DNA of 43,788 bases, from the NCBI GenBank assembly GCA_937973905.1, contig CALJJR010000151.1, forward strand, positions 1 through 43,788. The letters run 5' to 3'. Positions 26,911 to 36,146 of the stretch are shown one piece after another (position 1 is the first letter of the stretch; each line of letters starts with the position of its first letter). The position numbers and the translations under genes are program-made. The DNA is from an uncultured Arenicella sp. GTDB taxonomy: Bacteria > Pseudomonadota > Gammaproteobacteria > Arenicellales > Arenicellaceae. The notes below the pieces were generated by a model. It saw only the letters and a program-made list of their open reading frames with translations. It was not told the DNA's origin and searched no databases.

Positions 26911-29166
26911 TCACTCGAAATACTGATAGGGACCCGTCCAGGAATAGCGTTGGCTCCCTAGCTGTAATTCATGTTGTGCGGTTGCACCAGCGTCGGCGTT
27001 CGAAACGATGAATACCGATTCCTGCCCATCTTTCTCTGTGATCGACACCGCGGTGTAACGATCATCGTCATGGATTACCGCAAGATTCATTATCCTACTC
27101 TTGGCATTGGTGGCGCTTTCGGTCACATAGCTGTAGTTACCATGTGGCTCAACCACCGAAGCAAACACTGTGTCTTTGGTGCGTTTGCGTCGAACAATAA
27201 ACGTTGGATCTTGACGTAAGTTAAATTCTGGGTCGTTAGCTCCGAGCTGGGCGAACAGAAGCTCATCTCTTTTGTCGACCGCTGAACTTAGAGTGTAAAA
27301 CCGCTGCTTACTCAACCAAGTTAATTGACTCGTGCTTGATGTTGGCTTTCCCTTTCCTTGCAGGAAGAGATGTTGATAACCATTGTTTGAACCCAACGGT
27401 GAGAGTTTCTTTGGACGGGTATAGTCGAAATTGGTATCAATTATTTGCCCAAGATAGTGATGCGGCAAATCGTACTGATTCGCGGAGCCAGAATTCACCT
27501 TTAGCACATCCAGCAAAAAGGGCTTTTCAAACCTCTCGGAATTAATCAGCGCCATGGTCCGCAACATGTCGGTACCAGGGTAAGCATTAGATTCACGTGC
27601 ACTGGCAACATGCACCTTCGGATTTGAATCGTCAAAAAAGTGGAGCTCGGAATGATGCTGGCTGCCGATTTCATACTTACCCTGAAAGTGTGAACTGGTA
27701 TTTTGCACAAGGGTATTGTGGGCAATAGTTTGTTTCACCCAGGTGCTATTTTCAGGTAAGTAGTTGCCGCCGCCCTTCTGCCCGATATTCACAAAGCGCG
27801 CCATTCCATAGTCTTGCAAAACCTCATCGCCTTTCTCGAACAATGAGTACGATAATTTATCGTAGTGCCCGTGACTCAAACCCTGCGACGTGTACTTAAA
27901 CAACACCTCGATATCCTGCGACGGCTCGCGCAATATCGCCAATCCCCCCTGTTTGCCATCAGGGCCATCTGCCAGCTTGACGGTGTTTTTATCAAAAGGC
28001 TTAGCCTGACTTTCAGCAATTGCCAAGGCAGTCGCTATCCCTGCATCATCAAGCAGCACCTGCCCCTGTTGTTCGGCAATACTCAACAGACGTGGGTCAC
28101 GACCCCCAACCAAGTAAGCAATGTTAACCGCTGTTACCACCTCATTAGCATGATAAGACATGCCCTTTTGTGCATCATTTAATGGAAAAAAATCACCGTT
28201 TGAATCAGACAGGTTAAGCAGCGCATCAACTGCTTTTAACAAGACTTCGCCCTGCTGCTCGTAGATCTTCAGGTCAGGTCGAGCATTGTGTAACCCCTGC
28301 GCGAAAATCAAAAAGGGAGACATCGCATAACGTTGGTAATACGGGCCTTCAGTGTAGTAACCGTCAGGAGAAAATGGTTCAGCTAGGTTCGCCAAAAAAC
28401 CCGCGTTCTGCCCTTCCACAAATAGAAAGCCGCCATCATTGTCTTTGGCTGACGAATCAATCTTGTCGAAAGGGATACCGTACAGAGCGCGCTCAACCAA
28501 TTCATCATCACCCATGACCAACCCAATCATGCCCACCGCTGCGGTGCCCCAAGTGCTGTGGTTGTGCACACGATTAAAAAATTGTGGGCTATCAATTGAA
28601 ATGTGATCGGCGAACGGGCGAAACAAGTTGTCTTCAAGGCGCTGCCGTTGTTCTGCGGTCAAATAGTCGTGAATTGCGTCATAAGCCTGGCTGGTATATA
28701 CAAGCCAGTTTGAGTCATTGAGGTTTTGCCAGAACAACTTACCTCGCGCATAAGATCGCTCCTTGGGATGCAACGGCAAATCTTTGTACATGGCCTCATA
28801 CTGAAGAAGCATATCACGAACATACTGCGCGTACTTTTCATCTTCTAGAATCTGGTATAGCACCCCCGCTTTTTGCATGACAAAAAAGTTTTTTTTGTGT
28901 CGTGCATGAGTGTAGCCGCCTGAAAAATCTTTCGGAATTGGGGTATCGATACCCATCTCGATCTCTGCATCCACCTCCGCCTTCACCTTGGCAAGAGTCT
29001 GGTCAAAAATTGGCACGCTTCCCAGTGCGGCACGAATCTTTTTAACGCCATCTTGGGTCAAGATTACTTTTGGGTGGTCGCTAGCCCTGGAATCAGCGGG
29101 CACAATCAACAGTGTCCAAAATAAAATCGATACGAATTGGATTAGGTTTTTCGTCATAGTCGGCAC
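26911..29166 (-). CDS. Exolytic oligoalginate lyase, polysaccharide lyase family 17
   Basis: A 751-residue enzyme that releases unsaturated monouronates from alginate oligomers. An N-terminal signal peptide (about 1-29) indicates the periplasm. The N-terminal alpha/alpha barrel is followed by a heparinase II/III-like beta domain (from about 390, with LSHGHYDKLSYSLF). PL17 features are Asn202-His203 (HNHSTWG) and YYTEGPYYQRYA at 270-281, with the tyrosines that serve in catalysis in Alg17C-type enzymes. Length agrees with PL17 subfamily 2. It lies 6 bp after the dienelactone-hydrolase-like gene. Together with the PL6 enzyme it gives complete alginate breakdown to monomers. Confidence 0.92.
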   Translation of the reverse strand: MPTMTKNLIQFVSILFWTLLIVPADSRASDHPKVILTQDGVKKIRAALGSVPIFDQTLAKVKAEVDAEIEMGIDTPIPKDFSGGYTHARHKKNFFVMQKAGVLYQILEDEKYAQYVRDMLLQYEAMYKDLPLHPKERSYARGKLFWQNLNDSNWLVYTSQAYDAIHDYLTAEQRQRLEDNLFRPFADHISIDSPQFFNRVHNHSTWGTAAVGMIGLVMGDDELVERALYGIPFDKIDSSAKDNDGGFLFVEGQNAGFLANLAEPFSPDGYYTEGPYYQRYAMSPFLIFAQGLHNARPDLKIYEQQGEVLLKAVDALLNLSDSNGDFFPLNDAQKGMSYHANEVVTAVNIAYLVGGRDPRLLSIAEQQGQVLLDDAGIATALAIAESQAKPFDKNTVKLADGPDGKQGGLAILREPSQDIEVLFKYTSQGLSHGHYDKLSYSLFEKGDEVLQDYGMARFVNIGQKGGGNYLPENSTWVKQTIAHNTLVQNTSSHFQGKYEIGSQHHSELHFFDDSNPKVHVASARESNAYPGTDMLRTMALINSERFEKPFLLDVLKVNSGSANQYDLPHHYLGQIIDTNFDYTRPKKLSPLGSNNGYQHLFLQGKGKPTSSTSQLTWLSKQRFYTLSSAVDKRDELLFAQLGANDPEFNLRQDPTFIVRRKRTKDTVFASVVEPHGNYSYVTESATNAKSRIMNLAVIHDDDRYTAVSITEKDGQESVFIVSNADAGATAQHELQLGSQRYSWTGPYQYFE

Positions 29167-29172
29167 GGCCTC

Positions 29173-30063
29173 TTAGTTAACCGTTGAAAGATGTTTGTTA
29201 AAAAATGCCACCATCCGGTCCCAGGCCAGTTGTGCGGCTGTTTGGTCGTAACGTGGCGTTGAATAGTTGTGAAACCCATGGCGCGTGCCCGCGTAAGTGT
29301 GCATTTCATACTCTACTCCAGCCGCCTTGAGCGCAGTTTCATACTCGGCCTTCATGGCATTAACGCGGTCATCGTGCTCAGCATAATGAACCTGAATCGC
29401 GGCCTTGATCTGCGGCACTTTTTCTGTGGCGGCGGCGCTTCCATAAAACGGTGCGCCAGCACTCAGCTCGTCACCCATTTCGGTCGCTAGAAAGTTGGTA
29501 GTACCACCGCCCCAGCAAAAACCGGTGGCGCCGAGCTTGCCATTGGAAAGCTTATGCGATTTAACAAAGCGAGCACTATTCACCATATCTTGCCTTAACT
29601 CACTCTGGTCAAGCGTGCGCTGCATACTTCGGCCGTCATCGTCATTGCCAGGATAGCCGCCGATTGGAGCTAAGCCATCTGGCGCCAAGGCGAGGAACCC
29701 AGCTACCGCGAACCGCCTCGCCACATCTTTAACGTAGGGGTTTAAACCACGATTTTCGTGCATCACCAACACAGCAGGAAACGGCCCTTCACCGACTGGC
29801 GCAACTAAGTACCCTCGCATTTCACCAGACGTGCCGCCCGGAGATGAATAGTCTATCCAGTTGGCCTTGATGCCATCATCGGTGAACTGAATCTCTTGTG
29901 CTTCAACATAGTTTGGGATCAAAGCTTCGGCCATAGCGAGGGCAGACACACCAGCAATGGATAATTTGCTTGCTCGAGACATAAATTCACGCCGATCAAT
30001 ATACCCATGGCAATATTCATCGTAGAGTTCAAATACCTGATCATCGATTTCGTGCTGTTGCAT
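29173..30063 (-). CDS. Dienelactone hydrolase family protein with Tat-like N terminus
   Basis: A 296-residue alpha/beta hydrolase when started at the ATG at 30063, which has an AGGTG ribosome-binding site; a start at 30117 would add 18 unlike residues. The catalytic triad is Cys183 (GFCWGG), Asp231 or 232 (EHDDRVN) and His262 (RHGF); Glu103 (HENRG) is also conserved. A DRREFM motif at 23-28 followed by a hydrophobic stretch resembles a twin-arginine signal placed after an unusual 22-residue leader, as in YghX-like proteins. It lies between the Nramp-like transporter and the PL17 lyase. Hydrolysis of a lactone or ester of a uronate is possible, but the substrate is unknown. Confidence 0.88.
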   Translation of the reverse strand: MQQHEIDDQVFELYDEYCHGYIDRREFMSRASKLSIAGVSALAMAEALIPNYVEAQEIQFTDDGIKANWIDYSSPGGTSGEMRGYLVAPVGEGPFPAVLVMHENRGLNPYVKDVARRFAVAGFLALAPDGLAPIGGYPGNDDDGRSMQRTLDQSELRQDMVNSARFVKSHKLSNGKLGATGFCWGGGTTNFLATEMGDELSAGAPFYGSAAATEKVPQIKAAIQVHYAEHDDRVNAMKAEYETALKAAGVEYEMHTYAGTRHGFHNYSTPRYDQTAAQLAWDRMVAFFNKHLSTVN

Positions 30064-30142
30064 AAGAACACCTAAAGGATTGTTAGAAGTTAATAGCAGC
30101 TTATCCGCTTGGCTCAATCAAGTATTGATAAGCACGCCTAAC

Positions 30143-31408
30143 TTAGATTAGTTGCATTACTCCCTGTATCCCAATGACAGAGGTGAAGACTGAGAATGCC
30201 AATATAACAGCGAGACCTAGGTTCGCCAGCCAGTTATTTTTGTGTTCTCCCATCAACGATTCTTGATTAGTGAGATAAAAAATACAGGCAACGGTCAGTG
30301 GCAAAATTACCGCGTTGAATGCTTGTGAGACTATCATCACCGACAGCGGTCTGGCGGCAAAAATAGGCACGACCAATCCAAGCAGAGAAATGAGTAAAAC
30401 CAGAATACGATATTTGGGCAGCGTCATATCGCGTGGGGTACCCGAGTAATCACAAAGCAACCACGGCAACATTAATACGTTGGGGAACTGGGAAGACACC
30501 CCGGCCGCGACCAAACCCAAAGCAAAGATTGATACCGCAAAACTCCCAGCCAGAGGTTGCAATAACTCAATCATCTGAGAAGCCTTAGCTAAGGTTGCCC
30601 CTTCTACATGCAGAGTACCAGCAGCGGCAGCCATGATGGCCGCGCTTATAACAAACATGAGCGCTACCGAAACCGCAGCATCATTGCGCTGATTTTTATA
30701 ATCCTTCAGTGACCACCCCGCTTCTTTAACCAAGGTGGTGCGAATAATAAAGAGCCCTGAGAACACAGTGGTACCCACCATCGAGGCGATTATTAATAGC
30801 GGGCCCTTGCTCGACCCTTCAGAGACTTTGGGAATGCTTGGCACCAAGCCGTTCAGAATATCTGCGGGTGGCGGCATCAAGATGAAAAAGTTGATCAAAA
30901 AGCAGGCCGACATAATCGCTACGATCACCGCCAGACTGCGTTCAAAAAATTGCGTCCTGCCGTTCCAAAAAATAAAGTAGACCAGACTGACAAAAAACGC
31001 AGCAAAGTAAACCGGCGCGACTCCGCCCTCGACGAATGATTTCGACCATTCGTGGCAAATATCAGCAACGATTCCCATTACGCCCATCACGCTGCCACAC
31101 ACTCCGGCAGTCAAAGCAACAATAAAGAAAATCCCTACGGCAGGATGAATGTGTCTTCGAAACGCCTGTAATGCGGTTTCACCAGTCACTAAGGTATAGC
31201 GCCCGTAAAGATTAATCATGAAAAAGGTGCATAAACAGGAAGCGACGATAGTCCACAGCAGCGACATTCCATAATCTGCACCAGCTTTGGCCATGGCCGT
31301 CACACTGCCGGTACCGATATTGAAGCCCAATAAAAATATCCCCGGCAGAAACATGGCCAGTGCACGAGACCATTTTTGTTTAAGTGATGTGTTGTTCTGA
31401 GCTTGCAT
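30143..31408 (-). CDS. Nramp-fold transporter lacking the metal-binding motifs
   Basis: A 421-residue membrane protein with about 11 hydrophobic segments and clear Nramp (SLC11) likeness: the first helix ends AGADYGMSLLW like AGAQYGYSLLW of metal transporters. The metal-binding motif DPGN of helix 1 is replaced by NIGTGS, and the helix 6 motif MPHN is replaced by FSGL. It is therefore unlikely to carry Mn2+ or Fe2+ in the usual way. It lies 9 bp after uxuA and 79 bp before the dienelactone-hydrolase-like gene, so it probably moves a sugar acid or related anion. That role is an inference from missing motifs and context. Confidence 0.8.
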   Translation of the reverse strand: MQAQNNTSLKQKWSRALAMFLPGIFLLGFNIGTGSVTAMAKAGADYGMSLLWTIVASCLCTFFMINLYGRYTLVTGETALQAFRRHIHPAVGIFFIVALTAGVCGSVMGVMGIVADICHEWSKSFVEGGVAPVYFAAFFVSLVYFIFWNGRTQFFERSLAVIVAIMSACFLINFFILMPPPADILNGLVPSIPKVSEGSSKGPLLIIASMVGTTVFSGLFIIRTTLVKEAGWSLKDYKNQRNDAAVSVALMFVISAAIMAAAAGTLHVEGATLAKASQMIELLQPLAGSFAVSIFALGLVAAGVSSQFPNVLMLPWLLCDYSGTPRDMTLPKYRILVLLISLLGLVVPIFAARPLSVMIVSQAFNAVILPLTVACIFYLTNQESLMGEHKNNWLANLGLAVILAFSVFTSVIGIQGVMQLI

Positions 31409-31417
31409 AATATTTGC

Positions 31418-32629
31418 CTAATTTAGCTCGACGTTATCGGCAGTAAGTGCCCTGATAACACCGCGAATTTCTGCCAAGCCTTTGAGGCGGCCAATCCCTG
31501 AGTAGCCGGGATTTACGGTTTTATTAATGTCATCCATCATCTGATGGCCATGGTCTGGGCGAATATAAATACCTGCTTCATGTGCTTGATCTTGGCTTCT
31601 CCGCCGCTGCTCATTTAACAATTCACGAATCACCTGCACCATATCAATATCACTATCGAGATGAGCAGCCTCATAAAAAGAACGCGGTTCTAAGGGGTCG
31701 CGCGTAACACCACGCAGATGGGAGAAATGAATTCTTGGGCCGAATTGTCTGGCCATTGCTGGCAAATCGTTGTCCGGGCGACTGCCATAGGTTCCAACGC
31801 AAAGAGTGATTCCGTTCGAAGGGCTCGGCAAAGCATCAAACAAAAGTTCTAGATCTGATGCGGTACAAATGATGCGCGGTAAACCCAACATATCACGCGG
31901 AGGGTCATCGGGATGAATAGCCAGCTTTACGCCAACTGCTTCGGCTCGCGGTAACACTTTGGCGAGAAACGCGAACAAGTTTTTGCGCAGAGTATCCTTG
32001 GTCATTCCCTGGTAGTTAGCGAGTGCTGCTCGAAACTCATCGAGGGTGTAGCTGTCTGTCATCTTGCCTGGTAGACCGGCGATGATGTTGTCGCTTAGTT
32101 CAGCACGTTCCGCTGCTGACATGCCGTCGAAACATTGCTTGGCGGCTTGCGTTTCCATCGCGGAGTAATCGGCGCCCGCATTTTCACGTTGCAAAATAAA
32201 CAGGTCAAATGCGGCAAATTTTTGCTGGTCAAACCCTAATGCGTAAGCCCCACTTGGGAGCTGCAAATTCAGATCTGTGCGAGTCCAGTCAATCACTGGC
32301 ATAAAGTTATAGCAAATAACCTTGACCCCACACTGCGCCAAATTCTCCATTGAAACGGCCCAGTTCTCGACGTACTTTTCGTGCCCAGGCCGCGCTAGTT
32401 TAATGTCTTCGTGTACTGGGATACTCTCAACCACTGACCAAGTTAAACGGCTCATTCCCGGTGCGCATTCTTCTATGCGCGCTCGGTGTTCACGGATTGA
32501 CTGGAGAGTCCAAACTTCGCCAGCGGGAACTTCGTGAAGAGCACTAACAACGTCTGTTGCACCAGTTTGCCGAATATCGTCAATTGTTACCGGGTCATTG
32601 GGTCCAAACCATCGCCAAGATTCGTTCAT
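31418..32629 (-). CDS. uxuA: Mannonate dehydratase
   Basis: A 403-residue TIM-barrel enzyme that dehydrates D-mannonate to 2-keto-3-deoxygluconate in glucuronate catabolism. The N-terminal WRWFGPNDPVTIDDIRQTGA, the metal site in AIHPDDPP, the motif CVGTYGSRPDND and HLRGVTRDP are UxuA hallmarks. Length agrees with the E. coli protein (394 residues). It is the first gene of the uxuA-Nramp-like-DLH-PL17-MATE run, directly downstream of the TonB receptor's terminator. The fructuronate reductase UxuB and isomerase UxaC are not in the window. Its product feeds the same KdgK as the alginate genes. Confidence 0.95.
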   Translation of the reverse strand: MNESWRWFGPNDPVTIDDIRQTGATDVVSALHEVPAGEVWTLQSIREHRARIEECAPGMSRLTWSVVESIPVHEDIKLARPGHEKYVENWAVSMENLAQCGVKVICYNFMPVIDWTRTDLNLQLPSGAYALGFDQQKFAAFDLFILQRENAGADYSAMETQAAKQCFDGMSAAERAELSDNIIAGLPGKMTDSYTLDEFRAALANYQGMTKDTLRKNLFAFLAKVLPRAEAVGVKLAIHPDDPPRDMLGLPRIICTASDLELLFDALPSPSNGITLCVGTYGSRPDNDLPAMARQFGPRIHFSHLRGVTRDPLEPRSFYEAAHLDSDIDMVQVIRELLNEQRRRSQDQAHEAGIYIRPDHGHQMMDDINKTVNPGYSGIGRLKGLAEIRGVIRALTADNVELN

Positions 32630-32695
32630 AGATTTAATAATTCATGCCGGGCATTAACGAGGATTCGGTGTGGCCCCGATTGAGTCATGTGCGAC

Positions 32696-32732
32696 AAAAA
32701 AATAAGGCACCAATGATTGCCATTGGTGCCTT
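32696..32732 (-). terminator. Intrinsic terminator of the TonB receptor gene
   Basis: A perfect 12-bp stem (AAGGCACCAATG and its complement) with a 5-nt loop at 32704-32732 is followed on the minus strand by a U-rich run (32696-32703). It lies 56 bp after the receptor's stop codon. It separates the receptor from the uxuA operon, which must then have its own promoter in the 75 bp before uxuA. Confidence 0.88.
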
Positions 32733-32787
32733 AAGTTAACGACTTATTATTATTTTAATAATGCTTCGTCACACTGCTTAGAAAATC

Positions 32788-35745
32788 CTAGAAACGATAG
32801 CTAGCACCAATGGTGATGCGTCGATCTGGAATTCCAACGAAACACAGTGGACCAGTCTCACTCACGCAACGCTGTTCAATACCTTCTTCAGTGAGGTTTA
32901 CAAACTCAACCCCAAGATTCAGGTTGTCGTTTACGTCGTAATTGATACTGGCATTCAACTGGCCTCTGTCGAGTGTATTAACCGGGAAGCTGAAAGTACT
33001 ACTACCACTGGTGTTAGCGCCGCCACCAAAGTCTTGGGTGCGGAAGCCTTCACGCCATGTGTAACGCGCTCGTGCAGAGATGCCATACTTTTCATAAAAC
33101 ACAGTAAAGTTATAAGCATCTTCAGAGAAGTCGAGTAGTCCACGTGGAATGCTGACATCACCAAGAACTGTTAGACCACGACCAGAAGTTGTATCAACAA
33201 CCGAACCGCCTTTGAAGTCTTGGCTTGTGTAGTTGGCAATTACGCCAAATCCAGACGCCCAGCCCAAGCTATCTTCAAAGCTTGAAAGATCATATTGAAA
33301 GGCAAGCTCAATGCCAGATTGAGTCGTTGTATCTGGGTCGTTACCCGGCCGGGTAAAATCCACACATAGACCAAGCTGATTGGGATCACCCAACTGATTT
33401 GGTACTACGATCGGGTTAAAGATACCGCCACCTGGGCAGCTTGGGTCGGTCTCACGCGCAAACCCAGCCGTTGTGTTGCCAGGAATCAATAAGGCGCCTT
33501 CAAAGTCTTGGCCGAAAATATTGGTACGGTCTTTTTTAAAGTAGCCAATACTCGCCACGGCAGCAGGAGCAAAATACCACTCAGCCGCGATGTCGAACGA
33601 CTCCACTTCTTCAGGCTCAAGGCCAGGATTACCCAATGAAACGGCGGCGTTCTCGCTCTCATTAAAAGTAAAACCAGTATTTAGATTATTGAAGTTAGGC
33701 CGTCTGATATCTTCGCCGTAGCCTAAACGAATAACCATGTCATCACGCACTTGGGCAACGATGTTCAAACGAGGCAGCAAGAAGTCATAATCACCTCTAG
33801 TTGATTGCAATGATCTAACACCATTGCCATCAGCAGGGCCGAAAGCGATTGAGTTAACTTCTGTCTCAATATAGCGCACACCCAGATTGCCGCGGAAAAT
33901 ACCGTACTCAAAGTTCGCTTGTGCGTACAAAGCATCGGTTTCTTCTCTCACGTCAAAGAACGCATTCTGATCATCTTGAAGGTCGAGGATATCGGGGCTC
34001 TCTGGATCATGCGCAATAACCGCGTTCTGCAAAATAGCAATAGTGCCATCAGGATCAGAGAAAGCACGATCTGGATCTACAAGCAGGAAGTTATCAACAA
34101 ACAAACTTCTGCCATCGCCCGAACCATAGTTGTTTGGCCCAGCAACAAGAAGATCAGCAAACAAAGCGCCATTCGGGCTGTCCACGATTCGGCTGAATCC
34201 ACCGATACGATCATTAATACGGTTAAATCTGCTTGATGATTCGTTGGTGCGGAAGCCAAAATCCAATGACGTAATGCCGCCCCAATCGAGGTCGTAAGAG
34301 AAGTCTGCGCGCAACGCATCTTCTTCGTTATTCGTCGTGTTGCGACCAACTTCAACCTGGTCTAGAACAACATTGTTTGGATTCAAAAGATCACCCGGAG
34401 CCGGTGAGAACGGTGAATTGAAATTCACATCCCAAGCCAAAGTGCCGCCTGACAAGTCATAGATGAAAGGCACGCAGTTATCATTACTTGTGCCGTCCAG
34501 AGGACAATTCGGATTAATAAAGTTCAGAGTTGTGCTCAAGTTAGGATTGAAAGTATCTGACGTAGTCGTCGCATACTCAAAACGTGAACTCAGTCTGTCA
34601 TTAATTTGCCACTCGGCACCCAAGCTGAAAATTTCGCTATCAGTGATTCGGGCACCAGTGTCACTTGAGAACCGCAAGTTCGGATCATCGTCATCATTGG
34701 CCAAATCTGGCTCGAGCGTACCAGCGAGAGCGGCTGGGAAAACAGCTCGATCACCAACCCCGAAATTCACAGTTTCAAACGCGGTAGGAATGCTGATCTG
34801 ACGCAAAGAACTCACACCTGACGCTTGGATTCGATATGAATCTTGGCTGCGCTCTTGTTCATTGATGATGGCGTCAAACGAGAACTTAAGATTGTCATTG
34901 GGTGCCCACTCGAAAGTAGTCGCCAAATTAGTTGTTTCGTAGTCGTCGTTCTCTTGCTCCTGAACTAAAAACTGAATACCGAGGAATTCTGACGGGCTGG
35001 CACCTGGAGGCGAAGCTACGTTGTCCCGGTCGGTACGAGGGCGGAATGACACCGCTTCTTGCTCTGTGTAACTACCGCTGATTACGATACCGAACTCACC
35101 GTTGTCGGTTGTCCAGTTGTCTCCCCATGCAGCCGATACCCTTGGTTGTAAGCTTTCAGTACTTAAGCTGCTGTCTTCACCTTGAATTCGGATAGATCCC
35201 AACGTTTCGGTCAGCTCAAGTGGGCGGATAGTTCTGAGGTTAATCGTACCGCCCACAGAACCTTCAATAGTTTTGGCTTCTGGAGCTTTAACAACTTCCA
35301 CAGCTGAGATAATCGAAGCATTGACGTCTTCGAAATCAATACCGCTTCGGCCCGAGCCAGAACCAACAGTGGAGACACCATTAATTTCTACTCGGTTAGC
35401 ACCAGTACCACGGATTTGTACGCCGGTACCCACACCCGCTCTTCGAGTAATTTGGATACCAGTAATATTTTCCAGGACTTCAGCTAGGTTTTGGTCCGGT
35501 AATTTACCGATGTCTTCAGCAATGATTACCTCTTTCAAATTATCCGAATTTCGCTTTTCTGCGAGCGCATTCTGCAGCGAGCCGCGAATACCTTGCACAA
35601 CGATTTCTTCTAATTCTGTACCTTCGGACTGTGCATACGTCACACCGGACGTGGTGGCCAATCCAAACGCAGATGTAGCTACCAGCACGCTTCTAGTAAG
35701 CGATCGCCGTAGCAACGCCGCATCTCCTCTCAACACTGTTTTCAT
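32788..35745 (-). CDS. TonB-dependent receptor, carbohydrate type (TIGR01782-like)
   Basis: A 985-residue outer-membrane receptor when started at the ATG at 35745 (GAGAG-rich leader); a start at 35796 would add 17 residues before the positively charged signal peptide. The signal peptide ends near residue 38 (TYAQ), followed by the TonB box EEIVVQGIRGSL and a plug domain with EDIGKLPDQNLAEVLENITGIQI, typical of the large receptors in polysaccharide loci of Xanthomonas, Caulobacter and alteromonads. The barrel ends in ASYRF. A perfect GTA-A-TAC palindrome lies 114 bp upstream, like those around the GntR gene, so it probably takes up alginate oligosaccharides. It ends at a strong terminator. Confidence 0.94.
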   Translation of the reverse strand: MKTVLRGDAALLRRSLTRSVLVATSAFGLATTSGVTYAQSEGTELEEIVVQGIRGSLQNALAEKRNSDNLKEVIIAEDIGKLPDQNLAEVLENITGIQITRRAGVGTGVQIRGTGANRVEINGVSTVGSGSGRSGIDFEDVNASIISAVEVVKAPEAKTIEGSVGGTINLRTIRPLELTETLGSIRIQGEDSSLSTESLQPRVSAAWGDNWTTDNGEFGIVISGSYTEQEAVSFRPRTDRDNVASPPGASPSEFLGIQFLVQEQENDDYETTNLATTFEWAPNDNLKFSFDAIINEQERSQDSYRIQASGVSSLRQISIPTAFETVNFGVGDRAVFPAALAGTLEPDLANDDDDPNLRFSSDTGARITDSEIFSLGAEWQINDRLSSRFEYATTTSDTFNPNLSTTLNFINPNCPLDGTSNDNCVPFIYDLSGGTLAWDVNFNSPFSPAPGDLLNPNNVVLDQVEVGRNTTNNEEDALRADFSYDLDWGGITSLDFGFRTNESSSRFNRINDRIGGFSRIVDSPNGALFADLLVAGPNNYGSGDGRSLFVDNFLLVDPDRAFSDPDGTIAILQNAVIAHDPESPDILDLQDDQNAFFDVREETDALYAQANFEYGIFRGNLGVRYIETEVNSIAFGPADGNGVRSLQSTRGDYDFLLPRLNIVAQVRDDMVIRLGYGEDIRRPNFNNLNTGFTFNESENAAVSLGNPGLEPEEVESFDIAAEWYFAPAAVASIGYFKKDRTNIFGQDFEGALLIPGNTTAGFARETDPSCPGGGIFNPIVVPNQLGDPNQLGLCVDFTRPGNDPDTTTQSGIELAFQYDLSSFEDSLGWASGFGVIANYTSQDFKGGSVVDTTSGRGLTVLGDVSIPRGLLDFSEDAYNFTVFYEKYGISARARYTWREGFRTQDFGGGANTSGSSTFSFPVNTLDRGQLNASINYDVNDNLNLGVEFVNLTEEGIEQRCVSETGPLCFVGIPDRRITIGASYRF

Positions 35746-36146
35746 CTTGTTTTCTCTCGTGATTGTTTTAAAAACATAGTCACATTTCTGTAACACTGCT
35801 TGATTCTTACAAAATATTCTGCCATATGCAATAACATTGGCATAACATTTCAGACTATATTGGTAATACCAATTACAACTTTAATTATCAGATAAATCAT
35901 TATTCAAACCGTTGATCACCATATGCTTACCACTTAATAGGCGTCAAAATTGCCCGATATCATTGAATCTGCGCGGATTTACAAACGTTTCTAACATTGC
36001 ATGACAATATATTATTACCAATAAATTGATTCAATTTCGACAACAGCAGCACATGACCATGATCTGCACGCTGCAAGAAGGCCAAAAAAATCCACCTTGG
36101 TTTCTTTGATATAGCCGTGAAATCCGTCACCACCCGTTGAATTGTT
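35746..36146. promoter_or_regulatory. TonB receptor promoter region, non-coding
   Basis: About 400 bp without a convincing gene between the FAH-family gene's stop and the receptor start. It is AT-rich. On the minus strand a TATAGT (35854-35859) abuts the palindrome at 35859-35873 and could be the -10 box. A half site with TTACCAAT lies near 36014-36021. A 65-residue open frame at 35960-36157 has no family features. Confidence 0.5.
35859..35873. promoter_or_regulatory. Probable GntR (FadR-type) operator, site D
   Basis: ATTGGTAATACCAAT is a perfect 7-1-7 palindrome, 114 bp before the TonB receptor start. It shares the GTA-N-TAC core with sites A-C near the GntR gene and resembles ExuR/UxuR-type operators. 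It touches a putative -10 box, fitting repression. Confidence 0.7.

Noticed and set aside
30143-31408. Manganese/iron transporter annotation from the Nramp fold
   Set aside because: Both metal-binding motifs are missing, so the family label should not be taken as function.
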